30,473 bases of DNA from an uncultured Eubacterium sp. (GTDB taxonomy: Bacteria; Bacillota; Clostridia; Lachnospirales; Lachnospiraceae). The notes under the pieces are model-generated. The model saw only the letters and a program-made list of their open reading frames with translations. It made no database searches and was not told the DNA's origin. Below are positions 16,576-23,885 of the stretch, in pieces; the first letter of the stretch is position 1, and each line of letters opens with the position of its first letter. The stretch spans positions 1 through 30,473 of the forward strand of contig CAJTXO010000032.1 of NCBI GenBank assembly GCA_910583555.1, in the 5' to 3' direction. Position numbers and translations under genes: made by a program.

Positions 16576-17483
16576 TTTCTTCCTCCTCCTACCAGTCTGA
16601 CATAATAACTTTCCAGGCTCTCGCCCTGTTCCTGCATGGATACAACCTCACAGTTTTCCTTTGCCAGGGCAAGCGTCAGCTCCGAAACATTGATCTTCGC
16701 GTACACATCCGCCTCCCTGTCCGAAAGGATATCATATTCCACATTCATGGCGTCCAATACGCGCGCAAGCGTCCGCGCGTTTGTCACCTCCAGGCGGGTG
16801 CGCTTTCGGCAGGCGGCGTCTAATTCACCGGCGCTGATCTCCTTGACGATCCGTCCGTTCTCAATAAAGCCATAGTGCGTGGCCAGCTTTGACAACTCAT
16901 CCAGGATATGGCTGGAAATCAATACCGTGATCTGCCGTTCCCTGTTGAGTTTCAGTATCAATTCCCTCATTTCGATGATCCCCTGCGGATCAAGGCCATT
17001 GACCGGCTCATCCAGTACTAAAAAATCCGGTTCGCCCACAAGCGCGATGGCGATTCCCAGCCGCTGGCGCATACCGAGTGAAAAATGTTTGGCTTTCTTT
17101 TTTCCGGTATGCTCGAGTCCCACGAGTTTCAGAAGTTCCTGTAATCCGTCATAAGACGGAAGCCCGACGATGCGGTACTGCTGTTTCAGGTTATCCTCCG
17201 CCGTCATATCCAGGTACATTGAGGGCGTCTCCACCACGGCCCCCATCCTTCTGCGCGACTTCCGTATCTCCCGGTCCGAGTGGTTCCTCCCGTATAAGGT
17301 ATACTCGCCGGATGTCGGCTCCTGCAGTCCGCAGATCAGCCGGATCAGCGTCGTCTTTCCCGCGCCATTTTTCCCAACAAAGCCGTAGATCGCGCCTTTG
17401 GGAATTTTCATGGATAGGCCGCTTAGCGCTTTTCCGTTTTTATAGGTTTTGCATAGCGCGTTTGTTGTGAGAACGTAGTCCAT
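16572..17483 (-). CDS. ABC transporter ATP-binding protein (BcrA/lantibiotic-immunity type)
   Basis: The 303-residue protein has Walker A GKNGAGKTT at 37-45, a Q-loop in LICGLQEPTSGEY, signature FSLGMRQRLGIA, Walker B FLVLDEPVNGLDP and the switch His in ISSHILDEL. A C-terminal segment of about 80 residues follows, as in BcrA-like drug-export ATPases. With the coupled permease it forms an ABC-2 exporter. The flanking regulator and kinase genes suggest induction by the exported or resisted compound. The ATG at 17483 follows AAGGAG. The upstream 150 bp holds a promoter, direct repeats and a structured leader. Confidence 0.93.
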   Translation of the reverse strand: MDYVLTTNALCKTYKNGKALSGLSMKIPKGAIYGFVGKNGAGKTTLIRLICGLQEPTSGEYTLYGRNHSDREIRKSRRRMGAVVETPSMYLDMTAEDNLKQQYRIVGLPSYDGLQELLKLVGLEHTGKKKAKHFSLGMRQRLGIAIALVGEPDFLVLDEPVNGLDPQGIIEMRELILKLNRERQITVLISSHILDELSKLATHYGFIENGRIVKEISAGELDAACRKRTRLEVTNARTLARVLDAMNVEYDILSDREADVYAKINVSELTLALAKENCEVVSMQEQGESLESYYVRLVGGGRK

Positions 17484-17556
17484 AATTTGCTCCTTTCCAG
17501 TGTGAATAGGCGGCTCTGCCGCCGTAGAACTTCTTGTTAAACTTCTTAGCTTTCAT
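17440..17556 (-). CDS. Candidate 38-residue basic peptide overlapping the ABC ATPase start
   Basis: An ATG at 17556 opens a 38-codon frame starting MKAKKFNKKFYGGRAAYSH, very rich in Lys, Arg, aromatic residues and Gly. It runs 44 bp into the ATPase gene in another frame. It has no ribosome-binding site of its own, but its ATG overlaps the stop of a short upstream frame (ATGA), which allows coupled translation. The start lies in the 3' arm of a 9-bp hairpin. It could be a real small peptide, a regulatory frame or chance; the RNA structure constrains the same bases. Confidence 0.35.
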   Translation of the reverse strand: MKAKKFNKKFYGGRAAYSHWKGANYGLRSHNKRAMQNL

Positions 17557-17589
17557 ACCAATGAAAGCTTAGTAGTTCTATTCACACTT
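17499..17589 (-). ncRNA. Branched leader RNA structure upstream of the ABC genes
   Basis: In mRNA sense the outer arms AGTGTGAATAG and CTATTCACACT pair perfectly. Inside lie TAGAACT/AGTTCTA, sharing three bases with the outer stem on each side, a perfect 9-bp hairpin AGCTTTCAT-TGGT-ATGAAAGCT, and GGCGGC-AGA-GCCGCC. The result is a multi-branched fold ending just before the ATPase ribosome-binding site. It matches no riboswitch class I recognise. Confidence 0.6.
17553..17585 (-). CDS. Candidate 10-residue leader peptide of the ABC operon
   Basis: A GTG at 17585 lies five bases after a perfect AGGAGG (17596-17591). It opens the frame MNRTTKLSLV, ending in TGA at 17553 that overlaps the next ATG. 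Leader peptides of this size act in translational attenuation of antibiotic-resistance genes. Here the evidence is the site, spacing and coupling only. Confidence 0.4.
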   Translation of the reverse strand: MNRTTKLSLV

Positions 17590-17624
17590 ACCTCCTAGCT
17601 TTAAATTTGAATTGATATGGACAT

Positions 17625-17681
17625 TTTATAGGAGAACCGTAAAGAAAACGGTAAAGAAAATCGTAAAGAAATGGTAAAGAT
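17625..17681 (-). promoter_or_regulatory. ABC operon promoter with four phased direct repeats
   Basis: GTAAAG on the plus strand recurs at 17639, 17651, 17663 and 17674, giving spacings of 12, 12 and 11 bp. On the minus (transcribed) sense these read CTTTAC and end just upstream of a TATAAA -10 box (17630-17625). OmpR/PhoB-type regulators bind direct repeats of about 11 bp next to the -35 region, so this is the likely target of the adjacent regulator. Confidence 0.7.
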
Positions 17682-18359
17682 TTAATCGTTCCGCATTTTG
17701 AAACCGATTCCCCAGACGGCCTCGATATAATCTTTCCCGCTCGGCTCTCTCAGCTTTTTCCGCAGATTACTTACGTGCATTTTCAGCGAGCTTTCCGTGC
17801 AGTCGGGGGTATCTTCGCTGATGCGGTCCAGGATGAGTGATCGGGTAACAACCTGTAACGGATTTTGCATCAGGAGCTTCAGGATGGCGTATTCGGTTCT
17901 GGTCAATTTGACTTCGGTGCTTTCTACTGCTGCTACGTGGCGGTCGGTGAAGAGTGTTATGTTGTCGAATGTCAGCGTGGAGCGGTCGGATCGGCTGGCC
18001 GCGTGTGTGTTTCGGAGGTGGACGGATACTCTGGCTAAGAGTTCCTTCATGTGAAAGGGTTTTGTGATATAATCGACGGCGCCGCCGCGGAGAAGGTCTA
18101 CTTTGTTATCTACATCGACTTTCGCGCTTACGACGATAACAGGGGTTTGTTTGATCTGGGGCAGGAGTTTTTCGCCGTCCAGGCCGGGGAGCATTAGGTC
18201 GAGCAGGATGAGATCTGGGGGGAGGGGGGTGCTTTTTAATACGTATAGCGCTTCGGTTCCGGAGTAGGCGCGGCGGATGTTGTATCCTTCTTTTGTTAGT
18301 GCTTCTTGGAGCATGTTTCCGATGTCTATGTCATCATCTATGATTAGGATGGTTTTCAT
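17682..18359 (-). CDS. OmpR/PhoB-family response regulator
   Basis: The 225-residue protein has a receiver domain (1-120) with IIDDDID, phosphoacceptor D54 in DLILLDLMLPG and Lys in DYITKPFH. A C-terminal winged helix (about 130-225) has LTRTEYAILKLLMQNP and SLKMHVSNLRKKL. It leads a minus-strand cluster with the ABC pair and histidine kinase. Its stop codon abuts the direct repeats upstream of the ABC promoter. A BcrR/SaeR-like role in inducing the exporter is inferred. Confidence 0.93.
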   Translation of the reverse strand: MKTILIIDDDIDIGNMLQEALTKEGYNIRRAYSGTEALYVLKSTPLPPDLILLDLMLPGLDGEKLLPQIKQTPVIVVSAKVDVDNKVDLLRGGAVDYITKPFHMKELLARVSVHLRNTHAASRSDRSTLTFDNITLFTDRHVAAVESTEVKLTRTEYAILKLLMQNPLQVVTRSLILDRISEDTPDCTESSLKMHVSNLRKKLREPSGKDYIEAVWGIGFKMRND

Positions 18360-18419
18360 TTTAATTACCTGCTTTCTTGGTTTCTACTCTTTCTGTTCTT
18401 TAAAAGTGGCTTCTTCATG

Positions 18420-18448
18420 AGTATATCGGATATCCGTTCTTTTTGCAA
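18420..18448 (-). promoter_or_regulatory. Promoter of the response regulator, with palindrome in the spacer
   Basis: On the minus strand TTGCAA and TATACT are spaced by exactly 17 bp. The spacer contains the perfect 10-bp palindrome CGGATATCCG (18427-18436), a possible repressor site. Confidence 0.65.
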
Positions 18449-18471
18449 GTTCGAGGGTGGGGGGAGGTAAT

Positions 18472-18576
18472 ATGTCCAATAATGGTGTATGGAATTTATT
18501 ACAAGATTACATGATTAATTGTGACTTGTGCTGTTTGGGGAACAGCTTTGCCGAAAATAGAAGAACAAAAAAATAG
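18472..18576 (+). CDS. Candidate 34-residue small protein
   Basis: GGGGGAGG ends five bases before an ATG that opens a 34-codon frame, beginning MSNNGVWNLLQDYMINCD and containing a CDLCC cluster, with a basic tail (NRRTKK). It reads divergently from the regulator gene. It resembles no family I know. The ribosome-binding site is the main support. Confidence 0.3.
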   Translation: MSNNGVWNLLQDYMINCDLCCLGNSFAENRRTKK

Positions 18577-18799
18577 GCATCCATTATGTTCATATCAAAA
18601 GAGTCTTGCATCAATTCCCTACATCAAGCATAAACAGTATATACAATCTACCATTACATCCAAATACTTTTTTTAATTGTAATCCAATTCATTCTTTCCT
18701 TATAACCTAAGTTCCCACGTCAATTATTATAAAAGAAATTAGAACCGTGGTCCATGCAAAAGCTAAAAATAATAATCGGTGCATTGTATTTTTCCTCTT
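18577..18799. other. AT-rich intergenic DNA
   Basis: No convincing gene, RNA or terminator is visible. Frames are short and lack ribosome-binding sites. Base composition is clearly more AT-rich than the 3-18 kb part of the window. Confidence 0.6.
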
Positions 18800-19063
18800 C
18801 TATATTTCACAGAAAACAAACTGATACATATCATCTTTCTGTAACCAACTTTCTATATTATATATCAAATGTTCCTTTGCTTTAGTTTCCGTTATTAAAA
18901 GAGCCGATTCGCTATTATTTAAAGAATAATCTTTTGTAAAATAATCAGAAATTTCGATAAATAAATTTCCCTCTTTCCTTGCATTTTCCCCTCTGAACCT
19001 ATATAATAAAAATCCCCCATCCAAACCAGACAAAATTTGTGCAAACACGAACAGGACTGCCAT
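18800..19063 (-). pseudogene. Possible protein remnant
   Basis: About 87 codons from an ATG at 19063 read like genuine protein (AQILSGLDGGFLLYRFRG, then ISDYFTKDYSLNNSESALL, ending MYQFVFCEI). There is no ribosome-binding site, and the frame continues upstream into the opposite-strand AraC gene. It may be the 3' end of a lost gene. No family was recognised, and chance coding cannot be excluded. Confidence 0.3.
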
Positions 19064-19108
19064 CAAAAGATGCACTATAATCAGTGTAGACAAGGAGGAT
19101 TCAATAAT

Positions 19109-19996
19109 ATGTCGATTCAACTTATACAACAAGCCATCTGCTATATGGAGGAACATATTTATGAAAATATCAATTATACTGAGGTTGCCAGATACGTGCA
19201 CATGTCAAGCTATAATTTCCATCGTACATTCAGTTTTATTGTAGGGATGACAGCGAATGAATACCTTCGCAAACGCAGGCTCACATTAGCAGCCATCGAA
19301 CTGCAGACAACCGGTCTATCAGTCATTGATGCAGCTTATAAATATGGCTACCAGTCACCGGAAAGCTTTTCAAAAGCGTTCTCACGGTTTCATGGCTCTA
19401 CTCCAAAACAGGCAAAACAAAAAGGCGCAAAATTACAATTATTTAATCCACTTGTCATAAAAATTATTTTGGAAGGTGGTAGTATTATGGATTACAGGAT
19501 TGAACACAAAGAACGTCAACAATTTATTGCATTAGTACAATCTTTTCCTAATGAGATAATCAACGATGAAAAGGATCACAGCATCTCTGACTTTTGGTCG
19601 GAATGTTATGAAAAAAATCTCATTGAACCGATGAAATTGCTCCGTCCGGAAGGAAAAAGAGATTTGTACGGTTTGTGCAGTCCCGTGACAGATAACGAAA
19701 ACAATTTCCATTACGGGATCGGGATCATCGTCGATGAGAATACGGATCATATGAATTTGGAGCAGTTTACCCAAAACGGATACTCGTTCTGGGAAACAGA
19801 GCCCGCTGACTACGCCGTATTTAAATGCTTTGGTTCTGACGGCGATTGTTTGAGCAAGACATGGAGCAAATTTTTCAAAGAATTTGTTCCACAGACAGGT
19901 TATACACAAACAGACGATACGGATTATGAAATCTATTTTGAACACGGTGAACGTAATCTGTTCTGTGAATTATGGGTTCCTGTAAAACAGGTCTGA
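19109..19996 (+). CDS. AraC-family regulator with GyrI-like effector domain
   Basis: The 295-residue protein has an N-terminal AraC DNA-binding domain (1-105) with two helix-turn-helix units: YTEVARYVHMSSYNFHRTF and VIDAAYKYGYQSPESFSKAF. The C-terminal half (about 130-295) is a GyrI-like/AraC effector-binding domain, including FWETEPADYAVF and YEIYFEHG. Such regulators bind small hydrophobic ligands or drugs and activate efflux or stress genes. The ATG at 19109 follows AAGGAGG; an upstream in-frame ATG lacks a site. No adjacent target is obvious. Confidence 0.92.
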   Translation: MSIQLIQQAICYMEEHIYENINYTEVARYVHMSSYNFHRTFSFIVGMTANEYLRKRRLTLAAIELQTTGLSVIDAAYKYGYQSPESFSKAFSRFHGSTPKQAKQKGAKLQLFNPLVIKIILEGGSIMDYRIEHKERQQFIALVQSFPNEIINDEKDHSISDFWSECYEKNLIEPMKLLRPEGKRDLYGLCSPVTDNENNFHYGIGIIVDENTDHMNLEQFTQNGYSFWETEPADYAVFKCFGSDGDCLSKTWSKFFKEFVPQTGYTQTDDTDYEIYFEHGERNLFCELWVPVKQV

Positions 19997-20105
19997 TCAT
20001 CACCATTTTTTACCAATTCAGAAAGAATGGCTGGTTTATGAAAGGATTTAGATGAATGCGGCATCCCTGCTTTTTTATCAGGTGTTACTACGTGAAACTA
20101 AGCTG

Positions 20106-21383
20106 TTAGTTAATGCTTAAACCAGCGCTCGCGTATCCTGCTACCGTATTGATCAAAGACAACCCGCTTGCCGTTGCTGAGAATACAAGCATCAGCCGTG
20201 TTTGAGTTGTTACCGGGATATTCAGTCCGGTAAGTGCACCATTCAACAATGTTCCAACGGATATTATTCCGGTAAGTGTTGGTGTCAAGTTGATGAGCGT
20301 TCCGGCAATCGGAGTAAATACGTTGTTTGGTGTCGTAGACTGGTAGATCTGCGCATTTACCGTCACATTGGATCCCACTAAGGAAAGCGCCGCTGTTGTG
20401 CTGAAGAACGCGCTGAACGAGGTAAGGATACCGGCACGCGGAACCTGGAATGCAAAGTTAGAAAGCGTTCCGCTGGCATTTGTAATATCAATGGTGGACC
20501 CCAACAGTGTAAGACCCTGCGCACTGCTTCCAAAACCTACAAAGGAAGGTAATCCCGCAAGACCTCCGGCGATTGTCGTCAGCGAGATGGGAAGTCCTGA
20601 TGCAAAAGGAATGATTGCTCCCGTGCCTGCAACACCAGTAGCGCCTGTCGGGCCTGTCGCTCCTGTTGCTCCATCGGCTCCTGTTGCTCCTGTCGGGCCC
20701 GTCGCTCCTGTTGCCCCATCGGCTCCCGTTGCTCCCGTCGCCCCTGTTGCTCCATCGGCTCCTGTTGCTCCCGTCGGCCCCGTCGGCCCTTCATCACCTG
20801 GACACCCTTTTGGCCCCTGAACCCCGATCGGCCCCGTAACACCCTGGATCCCCTGCGGGCCGGTCATACCCTGGGGACCCATCATACCAGTTGGACCTGT
20901 CGAACCAGTCGGACCCGGGATACCTCTTGGACCCTGCGGGCCAATGTCTCCCTGCGGGCCTGCCGGACCCACCGGCCCTGCTGGTCCCGCCGGCCCCTGG
21001 GGGCCGATGTCTCCCTTCGGGCCTTCACAGCCGGGATCACCTTTTGGTCCTATGTCACCACGAACACCCTGGATGCCCTGAATACCTTGTGGACCCGCAT
21101 ACCCTCGCGGGCCAGCATAACCTCGCGGGCCAGTGTTTCCCGTCGGGCCTACCGGCCCCGTATTTCCTCTTGGTCCCCGCGCGCCGGGAGTACCCGGTAT
21201 CCCCTGTGGTCCCATCGGTCCCGGATCACCTCGGTCGCCCTTAGGACCTGGACAGCCGGTATCCCCTTTGATCCCCTGCGGTCCCGCCGGACCCTGATTC
21301 CCCTTAGGCCCCGCAGGACCGCGTTCACAGCAGGGAGGAGGACAATGATTCTGACAATTGTTACATAAAGTACTTTGATTCAT
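20106..21383 (-). CDS. Collagen-like exosporium-type protein with BclB-like C-terminal domain
   Basis: The 425-residue protein starts with a Cys-rich segment (MNQSTLCNNCQNHCPPPCCER). About 78 Gly-X-Y triplets follow (residues about 22-258), ending in Thr-rich GATGATGADGATG repeats typical of spore-surface collagens. The last 165 residues form a hydrophobic beta-rich domain (LPISLTTIAGGLAGLPSFVG, TTQTRLMLVFSAT) like the BclB C-terminal domain, which probably trimerises. The ATG at 21383 follows AAAGGA. Such proteins coat the exosporium of Bacillus and Clostridia spores and are often glycosylated on Thr. A glycosyltransferase gene lies upstream on the same strand. Confidence 0.9.
   Translation of the reverse strand: MNQSTLCNNCQNHCPPPCCERGPAGPKGNQGPAGPQGIKGDTGCPGPKGDRGDPGPMGPQGIPGTPGARGPRGNTGPVGPTGNTGPRGYAGPRGYAGPQGIQGIQGVRGDIGPKGDPGCEGPKGDIGPQGPAGPAGPVGPAGPQGDIGPQGPRGIPGPTGSTGPTGMMGPQGMTGPQGIQGVTGPIGVQGPKGCPGDEGPTGPTGATGADGATGATGATGADGATGATGPTGATGADGATGATGPTGATGVAGTGAIIPFASGLPISLTTIAGGLAGLPSFVGFGSSAQGLTLLGSTIDITNASGTLSNFAFQVPRAGILTSFSAFFSTTAALSLVGSNVTVNAQIYQSTTPNNVFTPIAGTLINLTPTLTGIISVGTLLNGALTGLNIPVTTQTRLMLVFSATASGLSLINTVAGYASAGLSIN
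20640..20790 (-). repeat. Short tandem repeats encoding GATGADGATGATGP
   Basis: Nine-base and longer units (variants of GCTCCTGTTGCTCC on the plus strand) repeat in the 3' part of the collagen region. They are likely prone to length change by slippage. Confidence 0.8.
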
Positions 21384-21443
21384 TTCACTCACATCCTTTA
21401 TCGTATTTTAAAAAAGATAATCATGAAGTATCTTTTCTACAAG

Positions 21444-21452
21444 TATTCTATG
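21444..21452 (-). promoter_or_regulatory. Possible sigma-K -10 element for the BclB-like gene
   Basis: CATAGAATA on the minus strand matches the sigma-K -10 consensus CATAnnnTA, about 60 bp upstream of the start codon. A matching -35 AC at ideal spacing is not clear, so this is suggestive only. Confidence 0.3.
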
Positions 21453-21523
21453 TGGCTTTGAAATAGTTGCTACTTTTTGTCGAAAAAATGCCCCACAAGC
21501 TGTCCAAAGTTACCAAAGAGAAA

Positions 21524-21548
21524 CAGAGCGTGCTTCTCACACGCTCTG
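21524..21548 (-). terminator. Intrinsic terminator of the glycosyltransferase gene
   Basis: The perfect 9-bp arms CAGAGCGTG and CACGCTCTG enclose a seven-base loop. On the minus strand TTTCTCTTT follows. It lies just past the stop at 21555. Confidence 0.8.
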
Positions 21549-21554
21549 GGAAAA

Positions 21555-22622
21555 TTAGAGACTGCCAAAATACCGCTTGTTATAAAGATACGCCTCGGAG
21601 TATGGTTTACACGATCCGGCTCTTTCATTGTATTCTTCTGCCTTTTTCTGATCTCCCAACCTGTCATAACATACGCACAACTGCAAAAGCGGAATATAAT
21701 CATAGCAGTCCGGCAGGACAAACCCGCCGGCATATTCACTTTTAGGCGTATTCAAAGCAGTTTCGTACCAATAGATCGCATTCTGGTAGTTTCCCTGTTC
21801 CAAAAAATATTTTCCGATCTCACAGCACAATTCCGCTCTCGGTACATCGAAACTCATGCTGCGCAAAAGAGCCATCAGCGCGGATTGTTCCTTCCCCAAT
21901 TCGAAATAACATTTTGCGCAGATCGAACACGCCTCGATCTTATTTTCCACCCATCCCTCCTCGGAGAGCAGAAATTGTTCTAATTCCGAAACAGCCTCCT
22001 CGTATTGTTTGTGATAGTAAAGTTCCCGCCCATAATAATATTGCTGCCGCGGCTCCAAGATCTGTCCGTCCGCAATTATTTTTTTGTATATCTTAAGATT
22101 CCGATCAGGATCCCCGGCACCTATCTTCCTGTGACAGATGGCAATATCCGAATAAACGACACTGCCGTTTGGCGGGATCACTTCATGGACAGCACCAATC
22201 CAGCGGTATTGTCCGCTATTTCTGATCCACCTCTCCCTGTAATAAGAAAAAGACGGTTTGCCTGCTTCATCAAACGAAGTATGGTATTTCATCATGACAA
22301 TGTCGGTTTCCGGTGGAAGAGACTGCTTTAATTTTATAAATCTATCGTGTTCCGCCTCCTCCAGAACATCATCGGCATCCATCCACATACAATAATCCAT
22401 GGATGCTTTGGAAAAAGAATAGTTCCTGGCATCCGAGAAATCATCTTTCCACTCGTACGAATAAACCTTCGACGTGTAATTGGATGCGATTTCTACCGTC
22501 CGGTCTGTCGAACCAGTATCCACTACGATAATCTCCTCTACGAGTTCCTCCACACTGTCAAGACAGCGTGCCAGATGATCCTCCTCATTTTTGACGATCA
22601 TGCAGAGGCTTATTGTCGCCAT
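21555..22622 (-). CDS. Family 2 glycosyltransferase with C-terminal TPR-like repeats
   Basis: The 355-residue protein begins MATISLCMIVKNEEDHLARC, the GT2 (SunS/WaaE-like) start. IIVVDTGSTDRT forms the nucleotide-binding strand, and WMDADDVL carries the DxD-type metal site (about 82-84). EWKDDFSDARNYS is typical of the group. Residues about 190-340 are helical TPR-like repeats. The ATG at 22622 follows GGGAGG. It is 23 bp after a collagen-like gene and upstream of another, so it probably glycosylates these spore-surface proteins, as related enzymes do for BclA-type collagens. The sugar and acceptor are inferred, not shown. Confidence 0.9.
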   Translation of the reverse strand: MATISLCMIVKNEEDHLARCLDSVEELVEEIIVVDTGSTDRTVEIASNYTSKVYSYEWKDDFSDARNYSFSKASMDYCMWMDADDVLEEAEHDRFIKLKQSLPPETDIVMMKYHTSFDEAGKPSFSYYRERWIRNSGQYRWIGAVHEVIPPNGSVVYSDIAICHRKIGAGDPDRNLKIYKKIIADGQILEPRQQYYYGRELYYHKQYEEAVSELEQFLLSEEGWVENKIEACSICAKCYFELGKEQSALMALLRSMSFDVPRAELCCEIGKYFLEQGNYQNAIYWYETALNTPKSEYAGGFVLPDCYDYIPLLQLCVCYDRLGDQKKAEEYNERAGSCKPYSEAYLYNKRYFGSL

Positions 22623-22645
22623 ATGGTTTCCTCCCTTCGTTGCAT

Positions 22646-23557
22646 CTATTCCCTGCACAGTTTTTCTATCGTTAAATTCATGTTGATCCTTGCGTCACAC
22701 GAAGAAGAATGCCATGCAAAATACATCGTAGATTTGTCTGGTACCTTTATGATAAAATATCTGGTGATCACCAGCGTTTCCCTCCGCTTTTCCGCATCCG
22801 CATATGCGCTGTATACCGTCTGCATCTCGTCATTCAGTACCGGTGTGAGCGCCATGAATCCATGCCGTTTCATCTCCGCGGATATATAATAACTAATAGT
22901 ATAATAACCCGGAGTCAGCGAGACCGTACAATTGTTGCAGAGAGAGATATTCTGTGTCGGATCCGGTATCTCTATTTTGAGCGGAAGACACGCACTCTCC
23001 GGCATCATCAGATTCTGTCCCAAAAACGTTGCAAATATACTGTTTTGCGGATATCCGGGCGGTCCCTCCGGTCCTCGTGCGCCAGGCTCCCCTCTCGGCC
23101 CCATCGGTCCCGTGGCACCCTGCGGTCCTTGCGGCCCGGTAACCCCCTGCGGCCCTGTCTCCCCTCGTTCACCGGGACACCCCGGCGGGCCAGGCTCTCC
23201 TCTTGGCCCCATCGGTCCCGGAGGGCCAGGTTCTCCTCGTAATCCCATCGCCCCCGGTAAACATGGTTCTCTTCTTGACTCCATTGTCCCCGGCGAACAT
23301 GGTTCTCTTTTTGACTCCATCGTCCCCGGCAAACATGGTTCTCTTCTTGACTCCATTGTTCCTGGCGAACATGGTTCTCTTCTTGACTCCATTGTTCTTG
23401 GCGAATCCTGTTCTCTTCTTACCCCCGGTAAACCACCAGGCCCTGGGGCACACTGACAACAATAACCGTTTTCCTCAGATTCCGTGTTCCGATTCGGACA
23501 TCTCCTACCGAACAAATTCGGGGGACGAAACATCCAGTTCATATTCGAGTTATTCAA
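22646..23557 (-). CDS. Collagen-like surface protein with degenerate Cys-rich repeats
   Basis: The protein is about 303 residues and starts at TTG (23557), seven bases after GAGGTGG. An N-terminal segment (FRPPNLFGRR) precedes a Cys-containing stretch. Next come about four 12-residue repeats of the form GTMESRREPCSP (residues about 50-110), then normal Gly-X-Y triplets (GPPGPMGPRGEPG; about 110-170). The last 130 residues form a beta-rich domain (SLTPGYYTISYYISAEMKRHG) reminiscent of C1q/TNF-like trimerisation heads. The repeats align with the collagen unit GPMGPRGEPGPP but have lost three of four glycines. It is cotranscribed with the GT2 gene. A spore-surface location is inferred. Confidence 0.85.
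   Translation of the reverse strand: MNNSNMNWMFRPPNLFGRRCPNRNTESEENGYCCQCAPGPGGLPGVRREQDSPRTMESRREPCSPGTMESRREPCLPGTMESKREPCSPGTMESRREPCLPGAMGLRGEPGPPGPMGPRGEPGPPGCPGERGETGPQGVTGPQGPQGATGPMGPRGEPGARGPEGPPGYPQNSIFATFLGQNLMMPESACLPLKIEIPDPTQNISLCNNCTVSLTPGYYTISYYISAEMKRHGFMALTPVLNDEMQTVYSAYADAEKRRETLVITRYFIIKVPDKSTMYFAWHSSSCDARINMNLTIEKLCRE
23229..23408 (-). repeat. Five tandem 36-bp repeats in the collagen-like gene
   Basis: Units start at 23229, 23265, 23301, 23337 and 23373 and differ by only a few bases each. A related intact collagen unit precedes them at 23193-23228. They are in frame, 12 codons per unit. Confidence 0.9.
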
Positions 23558-23772
23558 TAAAACCACCTCATTTATATTTGATAGCGAGTAATGATACACA
23601 GATTTGTCCTCACGTAATGCCTTCTGGTATCCTCTTAATCAATTATATGCACGAAAAACAAATTCGTTTTCAGGCAGAAAAAAGCTCCCTTCCAAAAGCG
23701 TAAATCATTATATTTATCATCTTTTTTCTAGTTGTCACAATGTTTATCATGTCTTGCGAGACAAGGGCAGAA
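23558..23772. other. Upstream region of the second collagen-like gene
   Basis: It holds the ribosome-binding site of the collagen-like gene and AT-rich DNA with short spurious frames. No strong sigma-A promoter is visible, which would fit a sporulation sigma factor, but no convincing sigma-K or sigma-G box was identified. Confidence 0.4.
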
Positions 23773-23812
23773 AATCAGGCACTGCAAAGGTGAAATTCTG
23801 CAGCGCCTGATT
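23773..23812 (-). terminator. Probable terminator after the 205-residue unknown gene
   Basis: An inverted repeat has arms AATCAGGC-A-CTGCA and TGCAG-C-GCCTGATT around a 12-base loop. On the minus strand four Ts follow. It lies 74 bp past the stop at 23886. Confidence 0.55.
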
Positions 23813-23885
23813 AGAACATTATTCTTCTGTGTTATCGGATAGCACCGGCTGAAACGTCATCGCTCAATGTTTTACAGAATTTCAA

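Noticed and set aside
17499..17589. Branched fold considered as a tRNA
   Set aside because: The stem lengths and loops do not fit tRNA (no T-loop GTTC at the right place, no acceptor CCA geometry), and it is embedded in an operon leader.
20368..20820. Plus-strand Pro/Val/Ala repeat frame
   Set aside because: Shadow of the BclB-like collagen gene; no ribosome-binding site or known domain.
23193..23408. 36-bp repeats resembling a CRISPR array in repeat length
   Set aside because: The units are directly adjacent without spacers, are in frame as 12 codons and match the collagen unit next to them. No cas genes are present.
22932..23456. Plus-strand collagen-like Gly/Pro frame
   Set aside because: CCN/GGN-rich collagen DNA gives Gly/Pro-like repeats on both strands. 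The minus-strand frame has the ribosome-binding site and folded C-terminal domain.
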